A stretch of 61,000 bases of DNA, taken from Chrysomallon squamiferum (Eukaryota; Mollusca; Gastropoda; Neomphalida; Peltospiridae). Location of the stretch: NCBI GenBank assembly GCA_012295275.1, contig CM022672.1, positions 35,069,576 to 35,130,575 of the forward strand. The letters are read 5' to 3'. Under the pieces are notes generated by a model. The model was not told where the DNA came from and did no database searches. It was given only the letters and a program-made list of their open reading frames with translations. Position 1 is the first letter of the stretch. Each line of letters begins with the position of its first letter. This document shows, piece by piece, positions 11,664 through 23,056 of this stretch. A program made the position numbers and the translations under genes.

Positions 11664-12821
11664 CTGTAAAATAATTAAAGAATTACAAATTTATTTTTGA
11701 AAGATTAAATAAAATTATATATCTATACAAACACAAGCAAATATGTACGTGTTTTGTTTTGTGAAAAAAATATTCTTAAACAGCAGAGACTACTGGTGTT
11801 GGTTTGCGTTGTGACTGTGACAGTGATTTCAGCAATCACCTGCGTGTTGGTAATATCAGTGGTGTCCGCCATGTCGGTTGTAGTGACCTTTCACAAGTTT
11901 CACTAATTTAGACTAATTTAATAGCATACATTGTTTTCTTCGCATGACATCTTAAAATAAAAGGATAATGTTGCAGATTTACTACGAAAGATTTAATCAT
12001 TTTGGTGGACAGAAAAGTGTAAATAACAACAATATAATTGTATTACTCGACTAAAAATTAGTTGGAACAGTATACAATGAGAACTGACAGATAGACATCT
12101 CACAGAGTTAAGAATAAAAGTAAACAAACTGAAAATAAATGCTAAAGAACAATGCTCTTAAACTGAAATTTCAAATGAAGCCTTACTACTCAAACATAAA
12201 ATTATATAAAATGTATATTAAATGGATCAAAATAAGGTTTTCTGCAGTCACTTGCCAGTTGTTCGGGTGTTTATGCATTTGACTTCATTAGGTTTATATA
12301 CTATGTCATCGTAAAAGCAATAAGACGTAAAAACAAAATAAGAAGAAACAAAACAAAAATACTGCTAAGGATTTATCATTTTATTCTTCAGTATGTTTTC
12401 ATTTACAGATTCAGTTATTTGAATATAACTTGTAAGACAATACAAAAATAAATAAAAACAGGTCAGCTGCATTGACCTTAATTGGGAAACCTTTGTGTCT
12501 TAGTTGTAAACTCATAATGAACATCACGTGAAAGAACCCCAACATATTAACCTGTTCCACTGTAAAGAACATTAAACAAATAACAAAATGACACCAAGGT
12601 AGCTAAAATATATTAATAAATAATCTCTGAGGTTCAGCAATGATAGAATGGCAATCAAGTCCTGTATTTCCTTTACTTTTCAAGATAATGAAATGAAAAT
12701 TTCTGAGTAATTATATTCAGGTACCAACTAGATAGAATATAATTCAGAATAATCAGATGAGTAGTCCATAAAAAATGCAACAGTAACAACCAGTTGCTTT
12801 GTAAATAAGGACATCGTTCAG

Positions 12822-12843
12822 TGACGTCATTTAGATGACGTCA
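12822..12843. promoter_or_regulatory. Paired CRE palindromes TGACGTCA (B1)
   Basis: Two perfect TGACGTCA palindromes (12822-12829 and 12836-12843) lie 14 bp apart, between the presumed non-coding exon and the signal-peptide exon; a third is at 13412-13419. This is the CREB/ATF consensus. In B2 and B4 the first and third are kept exactly (35496-35503, 36080-36087; 55838-55845, 56414-56421) while the second has become TGACGTAA. Binding is inference. Confidence 0.45.
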
Positions 12844-13599
12844 CTTAGATTTGAGAAGACAATGTGGGTCGGCAAAAAAGTGTCTTCTAGCAAATCGTTA
12901 ATGAATGGCAAGTAAGAAGATAATGGCCTGTAAGCTCACAACATATATTATCTAAAATGTTATTATTGTCTTCTTATAAGGTCTACAAAATTTTATGAAA
13001 ATGTTAGGTTTAATTGTTTCGGAACGAACAGATGTTTTCATTAAGTTTCATTCGGCATGACGACAGTAACTCAGTTTGCAAATTTAAAACCAACCTTCGC
13101 TATTATAGAATTGATTGAAATTTTGTCACACTCTGGTTTAAATGTTACAGTAATAAATAAATTTAATTTCGGAGGAAAAGAATAAAGTGATCTATGTATT
13201 CTGATCGGTTGAACTTGACCAAAATTTCATCGTGGAAGGAATCTCTTGATTTTTTATTTTATTATTATTATTTTTTTAAATTCTCGTTTTGCGCAATCGT
13301 TTTACATCTTAAAAAGAAAACATCGGTAAATATTTGCGCCGAATCGACTAAAAATCTGCATTTCGGGGATAGTCCTTTGCACACTCGGTACACAACTACT
13401 ATCTGAAAAATTGACGTCACCCGATTTCTGCTTTCTGAAAAATGTACATGACTATGTGTCCTATTATTTTTAGTACGCATAATTATTTAGAACTATTGCA
13501 GTGAAATATTATGCTCACGCTCCTTGCATGTTTGATATGTACTTCTTTGTTCTAAATATTAGAGAAAAGCACACAAAATAGATAAATTTAATAACTTAC

Positions 13600-13800
13600 G
13601 GAAAGAGGTAAGCTACACTACACCAGCTTCCGTCTTCGTTGGTATTTTCCACCGATTCAGAATATGGCATCCATGCAAGTATCGTAAACTGCAAGCTTTT
13701 TGGTCTGTTTAAAGTAAGTACTCTGTAGTATGTGGACTGTATTTCACACCGCACAATTTCAGAATAACTGGTCTGTAGTCTAGTTAGTGCGTGTGCCATA
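13600..13800 (-). other. Candidate 5' non-coding exon (B1)
   Basis: A segment ending at a GTAAGT donor (13599-13594), conserved in B2 (ending at 36269). It contains a tiny upstream frame (MDAIF in B1, MNAIF in B2) that stops at once, and fits as 5' UTR for the signal-peptide exon at 11663. The upstream limit is not defined; similarity between B1 and B2 stops near 13805. The sequence is missing from B4, whose unit is truncated at 56585. Confidence 0.4.
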
Positions 13801-13829
13801 TTTCTAAATTTGAATATGAAACTGGTATT

Positions 13830-14912
13830 TGTTTTTTTTTGGTGTATTTTTTGTTGTTTATTTTTGTTTTTTTTTTCTTAATTAGTGTCTGAGTGTTGGA
13901 AATCAGTTGAATGACGTTGCAGATTTGTAGCTTTCTGCCCTTTTGTCCATGATATATAAAACAAGATTAGTTTTTCCCGCTGTCGCTAATTAACAACACA
14001 TATTCCATTATAATTTCCATTATTTATTTCCAAAGAATTGCCACGAGCACACACACAAAATAAAAACATAATAATAATAATAAAAATAAAAATAGTAATA
14101 ATAATAATAATAATAATAATCAAATTTTAGAGGTAAATATTAGTGAATAAACAATCACTGATGAGTAGCCTAATTTTAGAACACGATATTGAGAAACTGA
14201 AGTCACGTGGCGGTACTTGAACTCCGCAGACATAGTTCTGAAGGTCTTCTTCACGCTGTATGTGGCGACTGTTTTGCCGAGAAGTAGTGTGCTTAAAACA
14301 TTTGGATGATTTATTAACCAAAGTGGAAACCGTTATATCATTTCATCTCGATTTAATTACCTAAATCACAATGTCACTCGTATCCTATGAAAAGAATGAT
14401 AACTTTATTCACCTAGAAGAACTTTCACACTGAAAGCAGGAGGTTCTCGATCAGTTGCTTTTTGACTCTGAGTGAAAGTTGCTTTTTGACAGGCATGTGA
14501 AATTGCGTATTTCTACGAAAAACAAGTTCACCAACGATTTACTATGTTAATGTTAAGAAAAGCGATACTAATAACAAAGATGATTTGTTGAATAACCTTT
14601 CCTACTAACAGTGGGATTCAAAGCACTGGAGAGTTAAGAAACCGTTGACAAAAACCAGAATTTCACTTTGGATATGATTTTCAAAGTGCCTTTTGAGGAA
14701 TTTTTTCTGAGAACCTGTTTCAGTGTGGCAGTGGACTGTATGAAGCAAATTTAGATATAGATTGATGTTTTAATACCCAGATTTAGAAAATATTTACAGT
14801 AGCACAATGTAAATGATCTGAATAAGATTTAGTGCATTTTAACTATAAAGAAATAGAATCTGTGTTTCTTAGAGACATATTTCATAAATAAATAAATAAG
14901 TAAGGAAATAAG

Positions 14913-14951
<39 letters not shown>

Positions 14952-16313
14952 ATATAAACTGAAATAAACCAGATTTTTTTAAAACGTTATCTAGCCTCTA
15001 TACAGAGAAAAGTAAATAAAATAACGACAAATATTAAAAAACGTGTATTAATAATTATAATCAGTAAATAAACTGCTCTTAACAGCCGACATATAGAAAC
15101 ATCCGTAATAGCCTTTTAGAGGATGACAAGCTTATAAAAGCTGCGTTAAGAGCCAAGATATGGCGAGTTTTGTTTCACAAATTAACACAATTTAAATGTG
15201 GCTTCGCTTTTTCTTTGATTGCGCGACGTGTTGGGGTTGAGTCGAGGTTCTGGTTCTCGAAGAAGAGACAAGCGGGAGACTGCAGGGGTCAGTTTGAGGG
15301 ACACGGACGTCACGGAAGACAACTTGAAACTTTGATCTCCCTTAAACAAGCATTTGGCAGCCAGATGTGGTAAGATCCGTTTCATCCTTTTTCTTCTTCT
15401 ATTTTAAAAAAATTTTTTGGTTTAGTTTTGATTCTGTCGTTAGACAGTGTAATCTGTGTCATTAACAGGGCTTGCACAACACTGTGGTTCCTTTTCATGA
15501 ACCCTGAGGTGATGCGAGAGAACTTGAAACTTTGACCTCGCTTCGATACGCATTGACACCGTAAATTTGCATTGACCTAATAACGTGATTCTTCCGTGAC
15601 CGATTCCATCTTTAGTTATTTTAATTGAAGTTTCCACGAAATCGTAAATGATTTGGTTGCGTTTATTTATATTATTACAAAATATGTTCTGATATAAAAA
15701 AGTAACTCAAACAGCATTTTTGTTGATGTTTATTTATCTACTGGATATATTTTATTGTCACAATTTAAAATTTACTAATCCCTGTCATAGTCTTCTAAAC
15801 ACCATAAACATGATATTGCATACTGACACGGTCGCATATACAAATGGTGATACAGTTCTCAAGTTCAATAAGCATATCTGATACTTAGTTATACTTAGTT
15901 ATATGATAATGACAGTGGTCATTTTGAGAAATAAGAATCTGAACAATAAATATATTAAGAACTCGAAAGAATTCTTCTAAAAACGCATTTGAAATTAAAT
16001 AAAATCACACAGCCATGTTTCCTATGTTGGTGTAGTTTGGATATAAAAAACATAAAAAAATAATTCTATTATACATATATATTAAGCTATATATATGAAT
16101 TAACTTTGTGATCATTTTTAATACATTTTAAAATTAAACATTTTAAATAATTATCTCTTGTTACACATAGGGTTTGTATTTTTGTAAATCTTTTTTAAAA
16201 AGTTACATTAATATATATATATTTATATATTTCAGCTCTACATATATTTCTATATGATAGTTTGAATAAAAGGTATAAAGTAACCTAATAACAGAACTTA
16301 ATTATATACTCTT
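13830..16313. other. Intergenic region with GC-richer patch
   Basis: No gene is recognised between duplicon B1 and the 3' end of the large receptor gene. It holds (AAT)n at 14066-14120 and (AAAT)n at 14886-14953. A GC-richer patch at 15120-15660 contains a direct repeat (AACTTGAAACTTTGAYCT near 15321 and 15519) and an open frame of 67 codons on each strand. I could not assign it; a decayed transposon or an unrelated promoter/exon are both possible. Confidence 0.5.
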
Positions 16314-16432
16314 TCATTTACCAGTTGTCTTTAAGTTTTCATACAGTTGAAGTGTTTGGTATTGTGAAACGTCTCTTCTCTCTTGAAGTCCTTCATAAAT
16401 AAAATCAGGCTTGTCAGATCCATGTTCTTTAT
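16314..16432 (-). CDS. Terminal cytoplasmic exon with three YxxL motifs
   Basis: Entered in phase 1 after TTTACAG, it reads DKEHGSDKPDFI, then YEGL, eight residues (QERRDVSQ), YQTL, QL, YENL, and stops at TGA (16316-16314). The spacing YxxL-x8-YxxL is inside the range of classical ITAMs; a third YxxL follows two residues later. It is clearly a duplicate of the exon at 17153-17266. Confidence 0.8.
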
Positions 16433-17152
16433 CTGTAAACATTGACAAAAGACACTTCACAAATATTTCAGTAAAGCATATATAAATTTATATTAGTGCT
16501 AATAAAAATGTTAGAAAAAAAAAGAAAAAAAAAAAAAAAAATGAAAGAAAACAACAACAACAAAGAAGTAAAAAATTAATGAATATTTGAAAAAAAATGT
16601 TACAATTAAACGATAAATAACTTTTACATCATATTCCATGTCTAGACATCCGAAATAAGGGCAGAATGAAACACTTTAATCTATCACATAACCAAAAATC
16701 AGGAACCAAATGGTTAATCTTGATGAAATGGTTATCTCTAAAAATATTCCTTGAGAAGGAATGTTGCCAGTAACACCTATTACGGTTAAGATTGCCATAT
16801 ACAAGTAATTGTGTCCTAATTAGCAACATCAGAAAAAATCCATCTGCAATCTGTTTCTGATTAGATAATATACGTCTCTAAAATTTCAATCTATTCCATT
16901 ATTCTTGTTCCAAAATTTGTATGTCTGATTACATTTTGATTCATTCTATTAAATTCGAAAATATTTATTGTCATTATTTTCCTCTCTTCTTTATTACATG
17001 ACAATTCAGCTGTAAGTAGCTTGATGCAATTTAAAAAATCTGAATTCAAAACCTGCTTGTTTCATGTACTTTTGTCATACTAAACATTTTTAATAATTTC
17101 TGTGAGACAAGAATATTGAAGTTACATAATCAGTGGTAGGATAAATATAAAC

Positions 17153-17266
17153 CTGTTTCTCGTAATGTTTCATAAAGCTGAAGAGTGGAGTATTTTTGGG
17201 AATCTCTTCTTTCTTTTAGTTTTTCATATGTGTTAGAATCAGGAGATGCTGTCTCACTTTCTCTGT
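17153..17266 (-). CDS. Cytoplasmic exon with three YxxL motifs
   Basis: A 114-nt exon, phase 1 to 1 (acceptor TGTCCACAG, donor GTTTAT). It reads DRESETASPDSNT, then YEKL, eight residues (KERRDSQK), YSTL, QL, YETL. Motif order and spacing are identical to the terminal exon, while the leader differs. Its symmetric phase means it could be included or skipped without changing frame, giving three or six YxxL motifs. Confidence 0.8.
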
Positions 17267-17433
17267 CTGTGGACAAAATAATTAAACACTTCGTTAAATA
17301 TGTGTATTAGAAATCTTAAAGATAATAAATATCTAAATAAAATTAAAAATTGAGGAAGACGATAAATTAAAATTGTAATGAACTCAACCTGCATATTTGA
17401 AGATAAACAAAACAAAAACAAAAACAAACTTAC

Positions 17434-17466
17434 CAGTGACAGGCTGTGGTGACATGTTTGTAACAT
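17434..17466 (-). CDS. 33-nt cytoplasmic microexon
   Basis: Eleven codons in phase 1 (DVTNMSPQPVT) between an acceptor ending ACAGAG and a GTAAGT donor. It links the TM exon and the first YxxL exon in frame. A further possible 22-nt microexon near 17727-17748 does not keep the phase and is not included. Confidence 0.5.
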
Positions 17467-17595
17467 CTCTGTTTATTTGCCCACATTGAACAGATAAACT
17501 TTATTGGTTAATAAAAAGCAATTAAGAATACGACTGTTAAAATAAAATATTTGAAAAAAGATAAATATTTAGTTTCATTTTCAGAATTAATGGAG

Positions 17596-17632
17596 TGTGT
17601 GTGTGTGTGTGTATGTGTGTGTGTATGTGTTA
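17596..17632 (+). repeat. (GT)n microsatellite
   Basis: Dinucleotide repeat in the intron just 5' of the 33-nt microexon. Confidence 0.9.
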
Positions 17633-18195
17633 ATCTGTATGAATATATGTTTTTATATTTAATGCCATGTGAATATACACAACAAAATGTATATTATTGT
17701 TGTTCTTTTGTTGGATTTTAAAACTTACTGCCCATTTCTTGAATTGTTTACTGAAAGATAAATATTAAAAATAAATAAATAATTAAATAAAAATAAAGTA
17801 AAACAACAAAAAATGAGAAGAAAACAACACAACAACAACATATATATGGTTTTAGCAATGTTATTTTCAGAATATACTAGTGATATATGATGGTGTTTGT
17901 TCTTAAATCATAAAAATAGGTGTAATTGGTAATTAGGTAATTATCTTTCTTCTAAGAGAAATGTGTTTCCTCTTGGAATAAAACAGAGACAGATACTTCA
18001 GTACTGATAGAAGACGACAACATTGTCTTCCATGTGTTTATTACAGATTTCAGCGTGAGAAAGCATGAGAGAAAAAAAAGAAAAAGAAAAAAAGAAAGAT
18101 AATTTACGAACATTAGCTAACATTTTAATTATTATGTGGTATAGACTATTTCACAGTTACAAGAGGAACAAAACAATACATGAATAATGAATCAC

Positions 18196-18327
18196 CATGT
18201 TTATTGTGCAGCTTTCTCCGATGTATCACAATCACTGTCACAATCACTGTAATCACTATTAATGGAAGAACGCTGCCAGCAACTCCTCCAATAATAACTC
18301 CAGTATTTGCACTAGAAGACGTTTTTA
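18196..18327 (-). CDS. Transmembrane exon of the receptor
   Basis: A 132-nt exon, phase 1 to 1. A Ser/Thr-rich stem (KTSSSANT) is followed by a glycine-containing hydrophobic helix (GVIIGGVAGS, then VITVIVTVIVI) and a basic stop-transfer segment (HRRKLHNKH). This is a standard single-pass type I helix. No lesion. Confidence 0.85.
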
Positions 18328-19073
18328 CTAATAGAAGGAAATAATAAATTGTTTAATAGAAATTCATATAATTCAAAAAAAAAAAAATAAAAAAAAAAAA
18401 AAAAAAAAAAAATGATGATCCTGGATTTAGAACATATTTATAATTTATTATATAACCTAATTTTGTTTTCAAAATCATGTTTAAGAAGAGGCTATAATTC
18501 AGAGTTAGATGAATTGGTATGAGACGTTAATGTTTTTTTACACTTTTTACAAAGAATGTTTGTTCCTGCTTCTAAGAAAGTGAATACCAAGATCATTTGA
18601 TTCTAAATAACAAAACCAGCCTGTGTGGTAGCAGAATATTTACTTTGATTTGTAATCAGTACCAGAAACACATTAGTAACTGTTCACTCCAAATTTGCAA
18701 AATTACAACACTATTTATCAGTGATGAATTGTTGTTCAACATAAAAGTTGTTTGCAAAATTTAAATTGTACCCAATATTAAAATCTGACGTACTAAAGCA
18801 ACGATACTTCATTTTTATACACAGACACACATACAAGTGCTTAGATATCAAAATACGCAGCCTTGATCTTTCTTATAAAATGAAGTTATGTTTCATTTTC
18901 TTAATTTGTATTATTATTTTTCAAATACTTTTAATTTAAACAATAACAATGCAGAAACTCCTGTACAGTAATCTTTGGTCTATAATGTTATGGTGAGACA
19001 AAACAAGAATAAAAAACCAGTGCATTTCTGTTTAAATAAAATATATTCAACTGAAATGATTAGAAGATGCTAC

Positions 19074-19357
19074 CTTTAGTCTCTATGGTTATTTCAGATG
19101 TAAATGGACTGCTAAAACTCTGAAGACATACGTATGTCCTGAGTTTAATCCTGTGATGTTCACAAAAACAACTTCATCTCTTTCAGCATGTTCATTGTAC
19201 CACTGTTGTATCCAGTCAGACTTTGTTTCTGTGTCTCTGTATTCCACTAAAAATCTCTGAGTGTATTGACCTCCAGCAAAATCTGCTGTCCACTTTAGAA
19301 ATACAGTGTCAGTTGTAGAACCAAATGCTGAGAACGACCTTGGCATGTAAGGTGGTC
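19074..19357 (-). pseudogene. FN3 domain exon with frameshift
   Basis: Acceptor ATCTTAG, donor GTAGCA, 284 nt (not a multiple of three, unlike the intact exons). It reads GPPYMPRSF, VFLKWTADFAGGQYTQRFLV, then VNITGLNSGHTYVFRVLA, the classic FN3 end. After RVLA the frame is lost by one missing base; the next frame continues SPFTSEITIETK to the donor. In the unshifted frame a TAA follows within six codons. Confidence 0.8.
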
Positions 19358-19886
19358 CTAAGATAAAAAATAAAAATTATGTACGAAAAATTGACTGATT
19401 TCTGTTTCTACTTTTTTCTTGTTATGTACAAATATTGAAACTAAAGACAACTTTTTATTAAATATTTTACAGAATTAATAACATATTCCATCCTTTTCAT
19501 CATGCTCATGGTTTTTTCGATCAAAGAAAATTAACTTATTTACAAATCTTACTTTAATCCCTATTTCAGATTTACTGTTTGTTGATTCTTCAATTTTGCT
19601 ATTACAATTATTTCCACATTAAGTTATGTATTAAATATTATTTTGTATCAATATTATAAAACATATATATATATATTTCATTCTTACACATTTTGCCCAA
19701 ACAAATATAAATGTAACAAAATGGGTTGTTTTTGTTGTTGGTTTCAATAAATGTTCTCATATTAAATATATTATCGCCTGTATTTTTACTGGTCGTGTTT
19801 ATTGTAAAGACATCTGACAGTGACAATGCAGTGTTCATCTATGTTTAACACATTTGGCGGCTGGCAACACTGTCACTTACCTGAAA

Positions 19887-20030
19887 TGAACATCTTTTCT
19901 CTTCTCGGATTAAAAGTGATTTAGATATAAATGTTCCCATAAAGTTTGTCACATAAAACACCCAGAGGTTTAAGGATTTGACTTCAGCTCTGACCACATC
20001 CAAAGATATGTGAGGTGATATACAGAAATA
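19887..20030 (-). pseudogene. Decayed first FN3 exon
   Basis: The frame SLDVVRAEV, LNLWVFYVTNFMGTF, SLLIREE lines up with the first half of the FN3 exon at 19074-19357 (TVFLKWTADFAGG, FLVEY). The second half is missing, and a stop follows. The pyrimidine-rich tract before it has no AG where the acceptor should be. It appears to be a dead FN3 exon; a GTAAGT sits at its end near 19886. Confidence 0.5.
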
Positions 20031-20092
20031 GTAATAACAATCATAATGAAACATACTTCAACACAATCATCAGAAATCAAAAGAGTACAAAC

Positions 20093-20432
20093 CTGCTTCT
20101 GTCAGATTAGTTGAGAAAATGTCACAAGTGAAATTATTACACACTTCAAGTCTGTACTGTCCAGTGTCTGACTCTTCAAACATGTTGATGTCCAGTGTAA
20201 AGTTGTAGCCGTCATCATGAACAACGACATTTTCAAACAAACTCAGAGTTATTTGTGTTTTATTCATTTCAGTTTTAATTCTGGTATCATTAATGCTATC
20301 GCTGTTCTTCGTCCACTTGTGTGACCTTCTTATTACACTGAGAAAACACTGTTTTGTACAACGTGACTTGTCTGCTCATTTCTTCGACAATACATTCATC
20401 TCTCTTGCTCTCCAATGTGATCACTGGTTTTC
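20093..20432 (-). pseudogene. Ig7 exon with +1 frameshift
   Basis: Acceptor CCTCAG, donor GTTTGT, 340 nt (3n+1). The first part reads GKPVITLESKRDECIVEEM to about codon 45; then the frame ends at TAG. One base on, the frame SHKWTKNSDSIND continues through FEESDTGQYRLEVC to the donor, with the DTGQYxLxVC signature of an Ig F strand. One extra base near 20338-20345 explains both. Confidence 0.8.
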
Positions 20433-20896
20433 CTGAGGACATCATCAACACCGTTAACATCAAAGTTATTATAACATGATGTAAATGAATCTTTCTCTAC
20501 TTCTAATTTCTTATTTCTAATAGATGTACTGCAGCATCTATAGTCAAAGTAACCAGTTCTGATTAACAATTACTTCTAGTTCCAAATACGTCTGGGCATC
20601 AAAGACAATGGTATGTGTTTTCCTGTGCAAAACTACATACATTAAAACATTTTGGTCACTCCGAACAATGATGTCACTTTCTATGTGAGTAAGTCAGAAA
20701 TGTAAGTTTTGTTTCTTGAAGTCATCAAACAATCTGATGAAGAAAGTTAATTATTTCAATGAAAGAAAATGAATTTGAATGATGGTATTTTTTTCTATAT
20801 AAAAAGTGTCTGTTACAATTAAACTGATATGATACTGATTTCTATGCTGTTTTAACTGTTAACATACTTTAAAGAATACACAATAAAATAACTCAC

Positions 20897-21193
20897 CTTT
20901 GACAACTATTAAAATTGTGTTGCTTTGAATCAATGTGTTGTTTGTATCTGTGACTGTATTGTCTACCAGACACTGATATGTACCAGAATCTTTGTAACTA
21001 GCAGACTGCACTGTCCAAACATATTTGTTTCTTTCTTCTTTAGTACCTTCCACCCTTCTCACAAACTGGTCTCTCCAGCTCTGTTGAAAACCGTGAAATG
21101 TGTAAGTGTCTGGTCGACCAAAAGCCTCACATGTGACAGTCAGTTTGTGTCCTTCACTTGTTGTCTGACTTGTCACTTCTACATCAGGAGCAT
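20897..21193 (-). CDS. Ig6 exon
   Basis: 297 nt, phase 1 to 1, open throughout, acceptor AAACAG and donor GTGAGT. Reads APDVEVTSQTTSEGHKLTVT then CEAFGRP; the F strand is SYKDSGTYQCLVDN. C2-type Ig domain with both cysteines and the DSGTYxC motif. Confidence 0.88.
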
Positions 21194-21405
21194 CTGTTTA
21201 ACATTACAAAACATTTTAAACTTTAAAAAAAATCATTTCATTCAGAATTCGAAGTAAACACTACTATTATTATTAACCATAACAAGAAAATACTTTATAC
21301 ATTTTACTACAATATCATTTTGTGATTTGAGAATCTAATTTGAATTTAATGTGCAATAATGTAAAATAACTGAAAAAAGTCCAAAACTAAGAAAAAATAA
21401 CTTAC

Positions 21406-21675
21406 AGTTCACTATAATTTCAATTTGTGAGGTTCCTGTCAGTGTTCCCAGTGCTGAGGTTCCTGTTGCTTTACACGTATATGTACCGTGCTGCCCTCTG
21501 TCAAGTGCTGCTATCTCTAAAGGGAGACCACCCTTCCATGGTGTATCTGAATCTGATGTCCAAGTAATTGTAGAGTTTGGAGGATTGCTGTCTGCAGTAC
21601 AGTCTATCTTCTCCAGGTTTTGTCCTTCTCGCTTTGTGATTGGTCCAGATTTATCAACAGTTACTCGTGGACTGT
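21406..21675 (-). CDS. Ig5 exon
   Basis: 270 nt, phase 1 to 1, open throughout. Reads SPRVTVDKSGPITKREGQN, IDCTADSNPP, ITWTSD, then DRGQHGTYTCKATG. A compact Ig domain with NPP after the first cysteine, shared with Ig4. Donor GTAAGT. Confidence 0.88.
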
Positions 21676-22067
21676 CTGCAAGAAATTAAATCATTATTTA
21701 CTTGTTTTTACTTTTTACTTTGGTTTCCAGTAGAATATATTTATGTTAAGCAAACAACGAAGTCTTCTAAATAATAATTAAATGATTTATAATTATACTT
21801 TTTTATGGTGACAAACATTAGAGTTATTGTTTTTCAATCCACTTACATTTTTTCCATATAAAACTTCATTTTCTCAATACAAATTTAATTCTTATTTTAG
21901 TATACAGTTAATAACAGAAACAGATACTCATTTATTCACTAACTTAGTCAATTATGATATAATCATTAATATATCAGTTACTGTTTTCTTAATCACACTG
22001 TCACAAGTTTCAATAAATCACGGAACTAAAAAAAAAAAAATAACAAAGAACTATGTTCACTACTCAC

Positions 22068-22352
22068 AGAAAACATTGAGTGTTGTATCAGGTGAAAAAT
22101 TCACTTCATTTTTGTGTAGTGTAAAGTTATTTTCAGCCTCACACCTGAATGTTTGTTTGTTGTCTTTGTAAGTCAGGTTTCTGAACTGCCAGACAGATTT
22201 GTTTTGTCCAGATTGTTTGACTCCATTTTTATACCAGACGAAGTCAGCTGGAGGATTTCCTTTCTCTGTCACAGAGCACGTCAGATTTCTGTTCTCTTTT
22301 TCTAACCAGGGAAAGCTTGAACTTGCAGTTAAACTTGGGACTGATGGTGGAT
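22068..22352 (-). CDS. Ig4 exon
   Basis: 285 nt, phase 1 to 1, open throughout. Reads PPSVPSLTASSSFPWLEKEN, NLTCSVTEKGNPPADFVWYK, and FRCEAEN in the F strand. Donor GTGAGT. Intact. Confidence 0.88.
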
Positions 22353-22512
22353 CTATGAACAGATTTCAATAGTTCAATGAACAAGACAGTGATAAATAAG
22401 ACAAGTAAATATAGTGTGACAAAAATGTAGATAATGAAACATGTACGTTTAACAGTTTAAAAATAACAGTAACAAATAGTGAAGAAACGTAAAAAATGAC
22501 AATGTGGAAACT

Positions 22513-23056
22513 TACAGTATACAGTGAACAATATAATAAGACCACTTACAGTACACAGTGAACAATATAATAAGAGCACTTACATCACACAGTGAACAAT
22601 GTAATAAGAACACTTACACTACACAGTGAACAATGTAATAAGACCACTTACACTACACAGTGAACAATATAATAAGAACACTTACACTACACAGTGAACA
22701 GTGTAATAAGACCACTTACAGTACACAGTGAACAATATAATAAGAACACTTACACTACACAGTGAACAATGTAAAAATAACACTTACAGTACACAGTGAA
22801 CAATGTAATAAGAACACTTACACTACACAGTGAACAATGTTATAAGAACACTTACAGTACACAGTGAACAATGTAATAAGAACACTTACAGTACACAGTG
22901 AACAATGTAATAAGAACACTTACAGTACACAGTGAACAATGTAATAAGAACACTTACAGTAGATAGTGAACAATGTAATAAGAACACTTACAGTACACAG
23001 TGAACAATGTAAAAAGCACACTTACACTTCACAGTGAACAATGTAAGAACACTTAC
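22513..23056 (-). repeat. 34-bp minisatellite carrying the Ig3 splice donor
   Basis: About sixteen 34-bp units. In gene sense each unit reads CACTGTGTACTGTAAGTG followed by about 16 intron bases (TTCTTATTACATTG-like). The first part equals the last codons of the Ig3 exon plus its donor (LTVY then GTAAGT), so the array is an amplified copy of the exon end and donor, running from the true donor (23057) into the intron. Most units keep GTAAGTG; some have changes upstream of GT (AGTGTAAGT in place of ACTGTAAGT). Confidence 0.9.

Larger units (their letters stand above)
5165..13830. repeat. Duplicon B1
   Basis: The block is repeated as B2 (28344-36480), B4 (48850-56585), and in part as B3 and B5. 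It contains, on the minus strand, a complete SP-Ig-GPI gene (first exon near 13800, stop at 6379), a TM exon at 5953-6005 and a decayed hAT-like transposase at 7490-8790. Between these I see only AT-rich intron-like DNA. Relative to B2 it carries about 810 extra bases at 11776-12585, including a small GC-richer island near 11790-11900; B4 shares those bases, so B2 lost them. Confidence 0.85.

Noticed and set aside
17727-17748. 22-nt microexon between TM and tail exons of the receptor
   Set aside because: Acceptor and donor look plausible, but its length breaks the phase-1 chain that all other exons keep.
20925-22171. Plus-strand frames of 110-114 codons opposite the Ig exons
   Set aside because: They are antisense shadows of the Ig4 and Ig6 exons.
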